A DNA stretch of 64,000 nt. It comes from an uncultured Planctomycetaceae bacterium. GTDB taxonomy: Bacteria; Planctomycetota; Planctomycetia; Planctomycetales; Planctomycetaceae. A program made the position numbers and the translations under genes. The notes below the pieces were generated by a model. That model saw only the letters and a program-made list of their open reading frames with translations, ran no database searches and was not told the origin of the DNA. The stretch is from the NCBI GenBank assembly GCA_903858815.1, contig CAIOKE010000311.1, forward strand, positions 1 to 64,000. Direction: 5' to 3'. Below are positions 36,898 to 45,032 of this stretch, piece after piece. Every line of letters starts with the position of its first letter. Within the stretch, counting starts at the first letter, position 1.

Positions 36898-38847
36898 TCA
36901 GTCACCATAGCCACTGCCTGCGCCGTAACCATAACCGGTTTTCACCGGCTTCGGCTCGTAGTTGTGCATGCCGCGACGATGATCATAATCCACACTGGAA
37001 CAGTGCGCGGTGTAGGAACCGCTGAAAGTGCGGAAGTGCTTCAGAATCTCTACTTCTTCGCCACCATACACTGTGGCCACGTCTGCCTTGCAGGCATCCG
37101 TACGATATGGAGCCTGACCGTTGATCCGACAGATCTGGTACGAACCCCCGGGAATGTGAATCGGGCAGGCATCCGCCGAGCGATTGCGGTACACCCAGCG
37201 TTCGACACAGCCAACCTTCGGCGATTCATAGCAGGATTTGCTGTCGTACTGCCGTTTGTTGACCTGATAGCCATTCCCCGCAGATTCGATCTCGAAATAT
37301 CGAGTCGTCTCGCAGTCTGATGGCTTCAGAATCCGATGTGGTCGCAGACAGTCGCCCGGGCGGACTGTTGCACAATCCTTCTTCTTCGAACCCTCCACCA
37401 CAAACTTCAGCCATGGAGTGCAACCACGACCATAACGATCGTCATCGCACTTCTCATCATCCCGGCCGTAGCCACTCTTCGAATCCGAATAGCCCTGACC
37501 ATACGAGCTTCGACGGTTGTAGTCGCTGTCACCACTGCGACCGTAGCCGCTGCCGGACTTTGAGTCCCGGTCACCATAGCTGTCGCCCGAAGACCCATAG
37601 CGACGATCATCGTCGTCATCGCAGTCATTCTTTCGGTCGTTACCCGCCCCATGCCCGTTGCCGCAGCGTGGCTTCCCGGATGGACGGCATCCATACGACT
37701 GTTCCAGCGAGTTGCACAGGTAAATCTCATTATCGCAGTCGCTGAAGTCAATCACTACGTCTGCTCGCTCGCCCGGACACAACACCACACAGTCCTCTTC
37801 CACGGCGTTGTTGTACAGCCATGAATCCTTTCCAAGGCGGATCAGTTTCATGCCGTTATTCAGCTTCAGCGTCAGGAATCGTGTGTTGCAGGCATTCAGC
37901 AGACGGAAACGATACTTGCGTCGCTCTACATTCAGAACTGGCTGCACCTTGCCATTCACAACATACAGGTCACCAAGATTGCCTTCATCCTGCTGTGATT
38001 TATAACAGAGCGAACCATCAGAATTCAGGCTGCGATCCTGCAGACACAGAGGTATGTCATACCGAGCGGCCGGCAGGACATTCCGCTGCACCAGATCATA
38101 TTCCGTCTCATCCATACTGAGACAGAAACCGGAAAGACCGTAATAATTGCTGGCCCCGGCAACCCCCTGAGCCCGATCATGATACCACGCCGTCGATGGA
38201 CTTTCGGAATAGTCCGGACGACCACCCAGCATGGGCACTGTGTTCGGCAGGAAATAGTCCCGCGCCCGGCCCGGAAGAACGTACTGATTGGGAGCACCAG
38301 CGGAATGTGATGGCAGATCCAGCCCATGAAAATGACAGGCCATCTCAAGATCAATATCATTCCAGAGACGCAGCACACATGGCTGTCCAACCACTGTGCG
38401 AATCGTCGGACCCGGAACTGATCCACCATAACCATACACAGGAGTCTTCACGCCCGGAACATACTCGTTCACAGACTTCTTCGCTCGCAACTCATAAAAC
38501 GCCGGCTGGTACTTCTCATACCACGTGGTTTCAGGTGACTCGGCACAACGACGATCGCGATACTCCGGCGCTACCCCGTGATATGCAGAACCCACACGGT
38601 ACGGATCCTGACCAACAGCCTTCGGACGCAGCACTGGAGGTATCGGACACTTCTGCGTAAATGGTCGATATCCAAAGACGTCCACACCCTTCTTACCACC
38701 CGACTTCCTGACACCTGACAGCGAATATCCACCGCCACCCTTACCTGACTTCCCCTTGCTGTCAGCTGTCACCACACCTGCTGAAACCGCCGCAATTGCC
38801 CCCGCAGCCTGCTGCAAAAGTGCACGTCGTGATACGGAACTGGACAT
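36898..38847 (-). CDS. divergent cysteine-rich multicopper oxidase-like protein
   Basis: A 649-residue exported paralogue of the oxidase encoded at 39653-42722. A twin-arginine signal (SRRALLQQAAG) starts at the ATG 38847, which has GGGGGAG upstream. The cupredoxin framework is colinear with the paralogue (VPGPTIRTVVGQP, YVLPGRARDYFLPNT, RLGKDSW, PGERADVV). Copper motifs are damaged: HFHG is kept, HDH reads HDR, HPVHVH reads CPIHIP, HCHTIEH reads HCSSVDY. I count 26 cysteines against 3 in the paralogue. An insertion of roughly 85-90 residues rich in Gly, Ser, Asp, Tyr and Arg replaces a short linker around residues 385-480. It is probably not a working oxidase; a structural or binding role in the envelope is inferred. 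Confidence 0.85.
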   Translation of the reverse strand: MSSSVSRRALLQQAAGAIAAVSAGVVTADSKGKSGKGGGGYSLSGVRKSGGKKGVDVFGYRPFTQKCPIPPVLRPKAVGQDPYRVGSAYHGVAPEYRDRRCAESPETTWYEKYQPAFYELRAKKSVNEYVPGVKTPVYGYGGSVPGPTIRTVVGQPCVLRLWNDIDLEMACHFHGLDLPSHSAGAPNQYVLPGRARDYFLPNTVPMLGGRPDYSESPSTAWYHDRAQGVAGASNYYGLSGFCLSMDETEYDLVQRNVLPAARYDIPLCLQDRSLNSDGSLCYKSQQDEGNLGDLYVVNGKVQPVLNVERRKYRFRLLNACNTRFLTLKLNNGMKLIRLGKDSWLYNNAVEEDCVVLCPGERADVVIDFSDCDNEIYLCNSLEQSYGCRPSGKPRCGNGHGAGNDRKNDCDDDDDRRYGSSGDSYGDRDSKSGSGYGRSGDSDYNRRSSYGQGYSDSKSGYGRDDEKCDDDRYGRGCTPWLKFVVEGSKKKDCATVRPGDCLRPHRILKPSDCETTRYFEIESAGNGYQVNKRQYDSKSCYESPKVGCVERWVYRNRSADACPIHIPGGSYQICRINGQAPYRTDACKADVATVYGGEEVEILKHFRTFSGSYTAHCSSVDYDHRRGMHNYEPKPVKTGYGYGAGSGYGD

Positions 38848-39652
38848 GATTGTAACTCCCCCCCCGAGGACCATTGTCCCTGAACGACAGACGAGCAATC
38901 CTCGCCAGATCGAACCACCGGGCTGACACAGCCACTGCAGTCAGGACTCCACTCCCCAAAGCAAACCCCAGACCAGTCGTTTTTTTTCATGCCACAAAAA
39001 TTCAGATTTCCCCGAACTCGAACTTTTCACAATGCTGAACATCGAAAATTCCAATCCTTAACACAGTGTTACAGACTTTGAATAACAATCCGTTGAATCT
39101 ACTCAACAGAATCATGCAGGCCACTGTTGGAGAATCACAACAAAGCATCAGATAGCTGCAGCCAGCCAATGATGCCCGATGATCAAAAAAACAACGATCT
39201 GTTGACCACAGTGTTGCTTAGTCGCATCGTAGACAGGAAGCACGCTGGTAACGCTCCACAACACGCGATGTGATCTGCCAACACTCGTGGAAAAAACACT
39301 GGACTTATTCGATGTTGCTGTAAGGCAACACAAGTTTCCGGAACGCAACGGTAGTGCCGCCACGCATCATGTGAACCCGAATCTGTCGATCACACAGTGG
39401 CCGTCAGCCCTGAGCGCTCTGCAACTCCGTGCGCAGAGTACCACTCAGCAAACGGGAGCCTCGCTGTCGTCACCGAACTGGTGCTCGATCGCCCCGGGAA
39501 AGGTGCCCCTCGGGAGGGCGAGACTCCTGCCGAGCCGAAGTCAATTGCCAACGTTCAGTTGACTTCGTTCGCCCACAACCGTAGCCCGAGCATTCCTGCT
39601 CGGCCCCCCTTCACCCATCTGTTAATCACCCGAGGAATGCTGCTGGAGCAAC
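38848..39652. other. intergenic region between the two oxidase paralogues
   Basis: About 805 bases. The part at 38985-39200 is visibly AT-richer than its surroundings and is upstream of the cysteine-rich paralogue, so it may hold its promoter. The part at 39480-39610 is palindrome-rich (described separately). Open frames here look like shadows and none has a convincing start. Confidence 0.45.
39510..39604. repeat. palindrome-rich intergenic element
   Basis: The stretch contains three inverted repeats in a row: CCTCGGGAGG at 39509-39518, CGAAGTCAA (39536-39544) with TTGACTTCG (39559-39567), and CCGAGC (39586-39591) with GCTCGG (39598-39603). It lies just downstream of the broken oxidase gene and may terminate or stabilise its transcript, or be a dispersed repeat. 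Confidence 0.5.
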
Positions 39653-40351
39653 TCAGGGAAAGGCCGCCTGAATTGGCCGAGGGGACTGCACCGGATTCAC
39701 GTGCGGATCGACCGTCATCATCATTCGCAGATCCTCGTGCTCAATCGTGTGACAGTGAAACACAAAAGGCCCCCGAAACGAACGGAAGTCCAGCAGCGAT
39801 TCGGCCTCTCCACCGCCGTCAAGGATCACGACATCACTTTTGAATCGATCAGCCAGTGGGGGCGGAGCACCATTCAGACGAATGATCTGTTGCCCTGTCA
39901 GATGGACATGTACGGGATGCCACCAGCCGGCTGTACTGTTACGGAAGATCCAGCGTTCAACAGTCCCCAATGTCGGAGTCGCTGTGGCAATCGCGGGATC
40001 GAAATACTGCTTGTTGATCTGCCACGCTCCATTCCGCCGCTGGAAATCAAAGACTCGAGTCGCCACAGCATCAGCAGGGTTCAGTTCCAGATGCGGCCGA
40101 AGCAGAGTTCCAGGAACAACGGAAGCGCTGTCGGGCTGGCGAGCCCCATCCACGACAAACTTCAGCCACTGCTGCGGTTGCTGCATGTGCACCGGCTTGG
40201 CAAGGCTGCCCGCTGGCTTGCGACCGTCAATCTGATACAGAATGTTCTCCAGAAACACCTCGTTCGGGGCATCACTTAAGTCTACCACCACGTCCGCTCG
40301 CTGCCCCGGCGCAAGCAGTATCGTCTGCTGCTCAATCGCTGCCGGATACAG

Positions 40352-40361
40352 CCAGGAATCC
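40352..40361. repeat. target-site duplication, left copy
   Basis: The 10-bp sequence CCAGGAATCC directly abuts the left inverted repeat of the element. An identical copy lies at 41652-41661 on the other side. Confidence 0.9.
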
Positions 40362-41651
40362 CACGGCCAGCGCACACTAAGTTCCTTTGATGCCAAGGAC
40401 TTGCAACATGAAGTTCCAGTTCCAGCCGCATGATTTGCGCTTCATGACCAGGCTCATCTTGCCGGGATGCTGCTTGAGCAATGACAAAGTGAAGCGTCTG
40501 AGCCATGCCATGTTCTCGGTTGCCTGTCGTTTTCGGGTCTTCAATCCGTCCTCATTGTAGGTGACATCCAGACTCCAGTGACAAGTATTCTCGATCCCCC
40601 AGTGACTGCGAACACACCGCGCAAAAAGGGCCACATCAAGGGGCAGGCTGCTGAGGTAGTATCGAATCTCTGTATGCTCCTTGCCGCCCTTCACAAACGT
40701 GTAAACGACTAATCCGATCGTTGCCAATCCCGCCCATAGACTACGATCCGGAAACTCCTTTGGCACCTCAAATTGAATATAGATGCGTGATTCATTTCTT
40801 CCGTGACTGGGCTTCTTTGGCGTATCTTCAAGTTGCTGATGCCGGGTCTCGGAAAAGTCCCTGCTAACCTGCTCTTCGACGTAATTGATGACCGCTGCAT
40901 TCGTCTTTTCGTGATTTGCTTTCAGCGCCAGAATGTAGTCACCTTTGCCATCCACAATCTGCTGGGCAATCTTCTTCTGCGTCCCCATGGCGTCGATCGT
41001 GATGATCACCTTCTTTAAGTCGATCAGTCGCAAAAGCTGTGGAATTGCAGTGATCTCGTTCGATTTTTGATCCGTGGGCACCTGAGCCAGTGTGAGTCCT
41101 TTCTCCGAGGCCCATGCACTCACCAAATGCAGAGGACCGATTCCCCGGTTCGAATCACTGCTCCCCCGCAGCGTCTTTCCGTCAATGGCAACATGCCGCT
41201 GTGAACCATCGTCGGTGCCTCCGATGAGTCGACTGATCCAGTCGGTAAAGCATTCCTGAAAGGCCTCCGGTTTAAGAGCACATAAGACTCTGCGAATCAC
41301 ATCACGTGACGGAATGCCATTCGGCAGGTCGAGCACAGACGGCAAATTTTCTTCAAGGCTCTTCGCCCAACGATGAATCGACGTCGGACCATCAGCTCCG
41401 GCAAGGACGGCCATCAAGCTTATAGCAACGACACTCGCGAGCGGGTGCTTGCGATTGATCTCGGATCGCGGATCTTCGAGTTCATCAAAACACGCGACCA
41501 GTTCTTCAAGAGTTGCCAACACTGCCTGACTCACCACGACCAAGCCTCCCTGTTGAATCTGAGTTCTCAAAGAGGATGTCATAGCAGATCAACGGTCAAT
41601 GCGCAACATTACCAACTCAACTCATGTTACCCAGAGTGCGCGCTGGCCGTG
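40362..41651. mobile_element. ISAs1-family insertion sequence, 1290 bp
   Basis: The ends match as inverted repeats over 16 of 17 positions: left 40362-40378 begins CACGGCCAGCG, and right 41635-41651 reads the same from the other strand. It is flanked by a perfect 10-bp direct duplication, consistent with the 8-10 bp duplications of ISAs1-family elements. It contains one full-length transposase gene on the minus strand. Intact ends, duplication and transposase indicate a recent, possibly still mobile, insertion. Confidence 0.93.
40377..41582 (-). CDS. ISAs1-family transposase
   Basis: A 401-residue DDE transposase that moves the surrounding element. The N-terminal region has the ISAs1-family pattern FDELEDPRSEINRKHPL. 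The catalytic triad is visible as D in HVAIDGKTLRGSS, D in ITIDAMGTQKKIA and E in HWGIENTCHWSLD. Length is normal for the family and no frameshift is seen. The stop codon overlaps the left inverted repeat. The base composition looks a little less GC-rich than the host genes by eye. Confidence 0.95.
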   Translation of the reverse strand: MTSSLRTQIQQGGLVVVSQAVLATLEELVACFDELEDPRSEINRKHPLASVVAISLMAVLAGADGPTSIHRWAKSLEENLPSVLDLPNGIPSRDVIRRVLCALKPEAFQECFTDWISRLIGGTDDGSQRHVAIDGKTLRGSSDSNRGIGPLHLVSAWASEKGLTLAQVPTDQKSNEITAIPQLLRLIDLKKVIITIDAMGTQKKIAQQIVDGKGDYILALKANHEKTNAAVINYVEEQVSRDFSETRHQQLEDTPKKPSHGRNESRIYIQFEVPKEFPDRSLWAGLATIGLVVYTFVKGGKEHTEIRYYLSSLPLDVALFARCVRSHWGIENTCHWSLDVTYNEDGLKTRKRQATENMAWLRRFTLSLLKQHPGKMSLVMKRKSCGWNWNFMLQVLGIKGT

Positions 41652-41661
41652 CCAGGAATCC
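41652..41661. repeat. target-site duplication, right copy
   Basis: CCAGGAATCC, identical to the copy at 40352-40361. In the gene's reading direction it encodes the Asp-Ser-Trp that both gene halves share. Confidence 0.9.
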
Positions 41662-42722
41662 TTGCCCAGCTTTGTGAACGGCTGCCCCGTACTGAGTCGT
41701 AACTCAAGAAAGCGAGCGTTGCAGCCATTCAAAAGTCGCAGTCGGTACTTCCGCCGCTGCATCGTCATGAATGGCTGCACCCGTCCATTCGCCAGCCAGA
41801 CATCGCCCAGCTGCCCATTGTGATCCAGCAGGTTGTAAAACAGAGTCCCATCCGGATTGAACTTCCGATCCTGCAGCACCAGTGGAATATCATAAGCTGT
41901 GGCTGGCAGCACATTGCTGCGAATCAAATCGTCCTCCAGTTGATCCGTCACAAGGTAGAAACCCGCCAGGCCATACCAAACGTTGGGCCCTGCTACGTCC
42001 ATCGCATGATCATGAAACCACATCGTCGAAGGACTCTCGGAAAAGTCATACTGAGCATTCCGCAAGGGCACAGTATTCGGATAGAAATAATCGCGAGCTC
42101 GGCCGGGCAGCACATAAAAATTCGGGTAACCATCGGAATGGGCCGGACTGTGACCACCGTGCAGATGCGTTGAGAGCTCCACATCCAGCTCATTATACGT
42201 ACGCACCACCACCGGCTGACCCACTCGAGCCCGTATCGTGGGCCCCGGGATTCTGCCCCCATAGCCATAACCCGGCGTCCGCACCCCCGGCACATACTCA
42301 TGCACCACACGCTGCACACGCAGATCGTAATACTGAGTCGGATAGAGCTCCAAAAAGGACTGGTCGGGAAACTCAGCGTAACGACGGTCGAAAAACTCAG
42401 GAGCAATCCCGTGAAAGACGGCACCCGGTTGCCACGGAGCAACCCCGACTGATGTCGGCTGCAGATCCAACGGAACTGAACAAGGCTGCGTGAATGGCTG
42501 ATAGCCTCCTGGTATGACCGCCACTGCTGCACCGCCTGCAGGGCCACGCCGCCGGTTTACAGCACGTGACTGGCTTACTGAACCTGCCGGCTTTCTGTCG
42601 TTTGAACCGTCCCCGGAAGACGCGATGCCTCCCAACGAGACACCCACTCCGGCACCAACGCCACGAACCAGCACACCACGCCGATCAACTGTGTTTCGCA
42701 TTGCCAGACCCGCCTCTGCCAC

Positions 42723-43140
42723 TGGAAAACAATCAAAGTCACCAGAAGCAAACGTTCAGCAGTTCAGGTGCCGAAAAATTTATTTCCCCTGACTTAAAAA
42801 AGAACTTCTGAAATCCCGGTAAAAACACAGGCTTGTCAGGGAATGCAAAAGAACGCAGTAAACAAAAACTTACCAAAGGTGCTGACCACTGTACCAACAC
42901 CGGAACGACACAAACCTGATCACTTGACCAGAGCCCCCCCCCCCCCGTCATCTGATAACCCGCATTACACGGCACATCTGACAGTTCCGGCGCAATCGTA
43001 GAATTGCATACTGGCTCAGACCCAATTCTCTCCAAATCCGAACTACCACTAAACTCAAGTTGCCCATCTCCGGGTGTCAAGGCATGATTGACAGAGTGTA
43101 AATGGGTAAATTCCCGGCCTTCAGGTATTCAGGTTGCAAC
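42723..43140. other. intergenic region with a 13-base C tract
   Basis: A 418-base divergent region between the oxidase gene and the small 80-residue gene. It is AT-rich near 42770-42890 and contains an uninterrupted run of 13 C at 42934-42946. Promoters for both flanking genes are expected here. Confidence 0.5.
42934..42946 (+). repeat. poly-C tract (13 C)
   Basis: An uninterrupted homopolymer of 13 C lies in the divergent promoter region. Such tracts can slip during replication and alter promoter spacing, but no evidence for that is available from one sequence. Confidence 0.7.
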
Positions 43141-43383
43141 ATGTCGGACACCAATCTGCTGAAATCATCAGTTCCTGGCTTCATCGATCGCCGTTCACGC
43201 AGCAATGACAACGCGCCGGAAGGTGTCGAACGACGGCAATTCCGTGACGGTGATCGCTCGCTGCGACCAGAAGTAGCAGAACTGGCAGACGCTATCGATG
43301 ACTACAAAATCAGCCATCGACGTCGCTTCATCACCTTCGAAGAACTCTACGAAGTGATGATGTCACTCGGTTACCACCGCTGA
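43141..43383 (+). CDS. small conserved planctomycete-type protein
   Basis: An 80-residue soluble protein without signal peptide or membrane segment. I do not recognise a named family, but the C-terminal pattern VAELADAIDDYK, HRRRFITFEELYEVM and SLGYHR is of a kind seen repeatedly in planctomycete genomes as conserved hypothetical proteins. The N-terminal third is polar and probably disordered. The ATG at 43141 is chosen; the earlier start at 43102 gives an unlikely N terminus. It is divergent from the broken oxidase gene. Function is unknown. Confidence 0.75.
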   Translation: MSDTNLLKSSVPGFIDRRSRSNDNAPEGVERRQFRDGDRSLRPEVAELADAIDDYKISHRRRFITFEELYEVMMSLGYHR

Positions 43384-43764
43384 AACCCAGAGTTTTAAAT
43401 CGCACACCACACGGCCCGCCGACCCCGTCGGTGGGCTGGTCCCGTTTACTGTCGCCCTTCTGCCCCCCCCCGCCTGCAACCCACCCCCCGCTCCCGCCAT
43501 CACACAAAGCCACCAGGTGGCGAGAGTAGACGACCCATTTCCGGACGCTGGCTGCCATCGCTCAAGCTAATCAGTCTCCGCCGCAGCAGTCCCTGCGGCA
43601 GCCCGCCTGCCTTTACAAGTCCCGTCGGGAGAGCCCATTCCACGCCACGCCAAATCGCGGCCACGCCCTCCGGAATAGAACGTCAACTGCAGACACATCC
43701 GAGACGCTCGTCGTTATCACTTCTCTCACGCCACAGCCGTATGCTGTCATGCAGACCGATGCAT
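43384..43764. other. convergent intergenic region
   Basis: This 381-base region separates two convergent genes. It contains the hairpin at 43414-43436, a C-rich stretch around 43462-43491 and low-complexity GC-rich sequence. I see no gene or RNA here. Confidence 0.4.
43414..43436 (+). terminator. hairpin after the 80-residue gene
   Basis: GCCCGCCGA pairs with TCGGTGGGC (one G-U pair) around a 5-base loop, 31 bases past the stop. No T-run follows. Confidence 0.5.
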
Positions 43765-44682
43765 TTACCGCGTTGGCCTGTAAAGATCAACACGGTCATG
43801 CGTCGTATACAGGCGCCAGCCTGAGTCATCATGCAGCAGCATCCCGCTCGAACGATTCTCAGACACCGGCCGCAAAGGCTCTTTCGCTCTCGTCCAGTGC
43901 AGCAGATCATCAGACTCAGCCACAAATGGACACCATCGTCGAGGCTTCTCAGGATCACCTGTGCCATGCAGAACTGCCACGTAACGATTACCCACTCGCT
44001 GGATCTGATTCAACGCAATCATCCGTGAACTCCACGGCTCCGGACCCGGCACCATCACCGGTTCGTCACGAACATTTGTCCAGACCCGCAGATCATCGGA
44101 AACAGCCAGCCAAACCCCCAGATCGCGACGCTCATACAACAGATACCATCGACCATCACGCACCAGTCCATTCGGAGTTCCAAAAGGACCAGCAGGTATC
44201 GGGCTGCCATCTCGCAGTCTCACATCCAGAGTCCCCACACGCTGCCACGCAATTCCATCGTCAGAAGTCATCAGCTGGGCCTGATCATTCACACCCTCAG
44301 AAAACATGTAGTAACGGTCCGCATGCCGTACCACCATCATGTCCTCTACCCAATAGTCTGCAACCAGCGGCTCCGTGCCATACCGCTGCCATTGCACACC
44401 GTCTCGCGATGTTGCATAACCCAGCTTCATCTGCAGCGGCTGACGCTCAGGGTCATACCCTGTATACCACATCCTCCACTGCTCACCCTCCCGCATGATC
44501 CAGCCCCGTTCTCGTATCTTTGCGTCCCACTCTCCTGGACGCCCGGTCAGAAGGGGTGTCTCATGAACCGCTTCAAAGGCCCTCGGTAATTCCTGCCCCT
44601 CCACACCCCCGCACACGCCACTCAACGTCCCCACAAGACAGATAACCTGCAATGCCCTGCGACACCACACTCCAGTGATCAT
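43765..44682 (-). CDS. GH43/GH32-like five-bladed propeller protein
   Basis: A 305-residue secreted protein with a signal peptide over the first ~30 residues. The remainder repeats a blade pattern typical of glycosidase clans with five-bladed propellers: WRMWYTGYD, KLGYATSRDGVQW, RYYMFSEG, DDGIAWQRVG, WYLLYERRD, AVSDDLRVW. This fits a GH43/GH32-like or DUF-type glycan hydrolase. Catalytic acids cannot be assigned confidently by eye. A GAGGGAG Shine-Dalgarno supports the start at 44682. It lies next to a DUF1080 gene, which is compatible with a small polysaccharide-processing neighbourhood. Confidence 0.78.
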   Translation of the reverse strand: MITGVWCRRALQVICLVGTLSGVCGGVEGQELPRAFEAVHETPLLTGRPGEWDAKIRERGWIMREGEQWRMWYTGYDPERQPLQMKLGYATSRDGVQWQRYGTEPLVADYWVEDMMVVRHADRYYMFSEGVNDQAQLMTSDDGIAWQRVGTLDVRLRDGSPIPAGPFGTPNGLVRDGRWYLLYERRDLGVWLAVSDDLRVWTNVRDEPVMVPGPEPWSSRMIALNQIQRVGNRYVAVLHGTGDPEKPRRWCPFVAESDDLLHWTRAKEPLRPVSENRSSGMLLHDDSGWRLYTTHDRVDLYRPTR

Positions 44683-45032
44683 GCCCAACTCCCTCAGCAC
44701 AAAAAATTCAATGCAAAATCCGTTGCGCACCTGACCTGTACATCGCCAACGGAAAAACAATCCGGGCAGGGGCGAGAAGGAAGTCCTTTTCGTGCCTTCG
44801 ACACCGTTTGTGATTCAAATACGCCCCACCCGCTCCCACCCGTCGGCTGCCACTGAACTAAACGCGTGCTCGGCGGCCATACCCGCCGGTTCGGCCGTGG
44901 CCCCACACTCCCAATGGATACTTCACCTGCTTTGAACACTGGCTACTGATCAACGAAAAGCCTACGAAAAGAGCCCGGCAGGACCGCCGGGCTCAGAAGC
45001 TGCTGACTTCAGCCTGTCACTTGCCGACATCC
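44683..45032. other. intergenic region with DUF1080 terminator
   Basis: This 350-base region contains the intrinsic terminator of the upstream DUF1080 gene at 44967-44994 and should contain the promoter of the propeller gene. Nothing else is recognisable. Confidence 0.5.
44967..44994 (-). terminator. intrinsic terminator of the DUF1080 gene
   Basis: On the minus strand GAGCCCGGC pairs perfectly with GCCGGGCTC around a 6-base loop and is followed by TTTT. It lies 38 bases past the stop codon. Confidence 0.88.

Larger units (their letters stand above)
39653..42722 (-). pseudogene. multicopper oxidase gene split by an IS element
   Basis: The gene reads from the start at 42722 (or the ATG at 42701) to 41652, is interrupted by the element at 40362-41651, and resumes to 39653. 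Removing the element and one copy of the 10-bp target duplication restores a 589-codon frame with no other lesion. The N-terminal part has a twin-Arg-like start (DRRGVLVRG) and the ligand motifs HLHGG and FHDHAMD. The C-terminal part has HPVHVHL and HCHTIEHEDLRMMM, so all four copper motifs were intact before insertion. The ancestral product was an exported copper oxidase of the CotA/laccase-like type. The interruption falls at a Lys-Asp-Ser-Trp motif shared with the neighbour. The C-terminal half has an open frame starting inside the element (40396), but a stable product is unlikely. Confidence 0.9.

Noticed and set aside
39397..39843. 148-residue frame downstream of the broken oxidase
   Set aside because: It spans the palindromic element and overlaps the pseudogene; no start signal or family motif.
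41130..41170. tRNA-like GGTTCGAATC
   Set aside because: A chance T-loop-like match inside the transposase gene without the rest of a tRNA.
43462..43491. C-rich tract as a second phase-variable site
   Set aside because: It is interrupted and lies between convergent genes where slippage would not change either product.
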